NCBI GenBank assembly: GCA_045106675.1
Contig: JBGCFA010000003.1
Location: 1 to 5,357 of the forward strand
DNA from: JBCAWW01 sp045106675
Lineage (GTDB): Bacteria > Bacteroidota > Bacteroidia > J057
Length of the DNA: 5,357 bases
Reading direction: 5' to 3'
Shown: piece by piece, positions 5,142 to 5,357 of the stretch
Layout: every line of letters starts with the position of its first letter
How positions within the stretch are numbered: the first letter of the stretch is position 1
Position numbers and translations under genes: made by a program
The notes under the pieces: model-generated
What the model saw: the letters and a program-made list of their open reading frames with translations, nothing else
What the model was told of the DNA's origin: nothing
Database searches by the model: none

Positions 5142-5357
5142 TTACTCCCACTCTTCCCGCATCGGCAGGCGTACAATCACTTGAGTTCCAGCGGCACTCC
5201 CATCCTCATGTTTGAGGTCGATAAATTGTATGCTAGATTCTAATGTCCCTTCTTCACCTCTATGGAGGATATCTAGTCGCTCTTGGGTTACTTCTAGGCC
5301 AGTAGATTTATGAGCATGGCTTTGTTGCGAACGGATCGTCTTGGCTTTTTCGCGTCC
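5142..5357 (-). CDS. LytS-type sensor histidine kinase, C-terminal 71 residues (5' end outside window)
   Basis: Reading from the right edge on the minus strand gives an open frame of 71 codons ending in TAA 5144-5142. It starts with GREKAKTIRSQQSHAHKSTG, which continues what would be the DNGIGRE box of an HATPase_c domain. It goes on with LEVTQERLDIL, then strand-like ESSIQFIDLKHEDGSAAGTQVIVRLPM. This order (GRE, HKS-x-G, T-x-ERL-x-L, GT-x-V-x-LP) is typical of the ATP-binding domain of LytS/YehU-like kinases in Bacteroidota, which phosphorylate LytTR-type response regulators. The sensor part and phospho-accepting histidine are outside the window. No response regulator follows it here; the next start codon, 3 bases on, belongs to the doubtful small gene. 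Confidence 0.8.
   Translation of the reverse strand, partial: GREKAKTIRSQQSHAHKSTGLEVTQERLDILHRGEEGTLESSIQFIDLKHEDGSAAGTQVIVRLPMREEWE

Noticed and set aside
4925..5176. 83-residue minus-strand frame taken as an intact gene
   Set aside because: Its first 35 bases overlap the kinase C-terminus in another frame and its first part (MYACRCGKSG) looks non-native. Only the section from about residue 40 on looks like protein, which is covered by the frameshift reading.
1..5357. CRISPR array, tRNA or rRNA, insertion sequence, phage or defence genes
   Set aside because: I found no regularly spaced long repeats, no cloverleaf-like segment, no transposase or integrase motifs and no known defence domain on either strand.

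Overview
The window looks like chromosomal DNA from a member of the Bacteroidota, possibly a marine or saprospirian-type lineage. Three things suggest this. The lipoprotein gene has a Bacteroidota-type -7 promoter element (TACTTTTG). Most starts lack a Shine-Dalgarno sequence. The kinase fragment at the right edge carries the HKSTGLEVTQERLDIL segment typical of Bacteroidota LytS-like sensor kinases. The genus cannot be fixed from this sequence. Every convincing gene is on the minus strand, so transcription runs from right to left.

From right to left: (1) 5357-5142 is the C-terminal end of a LytS-type sensor histidine kinase, cut by the window edge. (2) 5138-4925 holds a possible small gene starting 3 bases after the kinase stop, which appears broken by one extra base in a CCC run. 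(3) 4841-4309 is a self-contained unit: a -7 promoter element, a small lipocalin-like lipoprotein gene, and a strong intrinsic terminator. (4) 4215-809 is a compact four-gene operon: a nitrilase-superfamily amidohydrolase, a SUMF1/FGE-like protein without the catalytic cysteines, a membrane-anchored MepA-like (LAS) metallopeptidase, and a GT4 glycosyltransferase. Gaps are 23 bp, 7 bp and a 4-base ATGA overlap. (5) 808-635 is an intergenic stretch of degenerate 7-bp-phased repeats and a GC-rich palindrome. (6) 634-1 is the N-terminal two thirds of hldD, the ADP-heptose epimerase of lipopolysaccharide core synthesis.

Functionally, the left half is about the cell envelope: heptose precursor supply, a glycosyltransferase, and a periplasmic peptidase whose motifs resemble a murein endopeptidase. 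The nitrilase and SUMF1-like genes share the transcription unit, but no pathway link to envelope synthesis can be read from the sequence. They are also visibly more AT-rich in sampled segments.

I see no CRISPR array, insertion sequence, tRNA, rRNA or phage gene, and no clear evidence for a new defence or mobile system. The less ordinary signals are a 15-nt hairpin-forming motif present three times in unrelated contexts, the heptad-phased intergenic repeat, and the probable frameshifted small gene behind the kinase.
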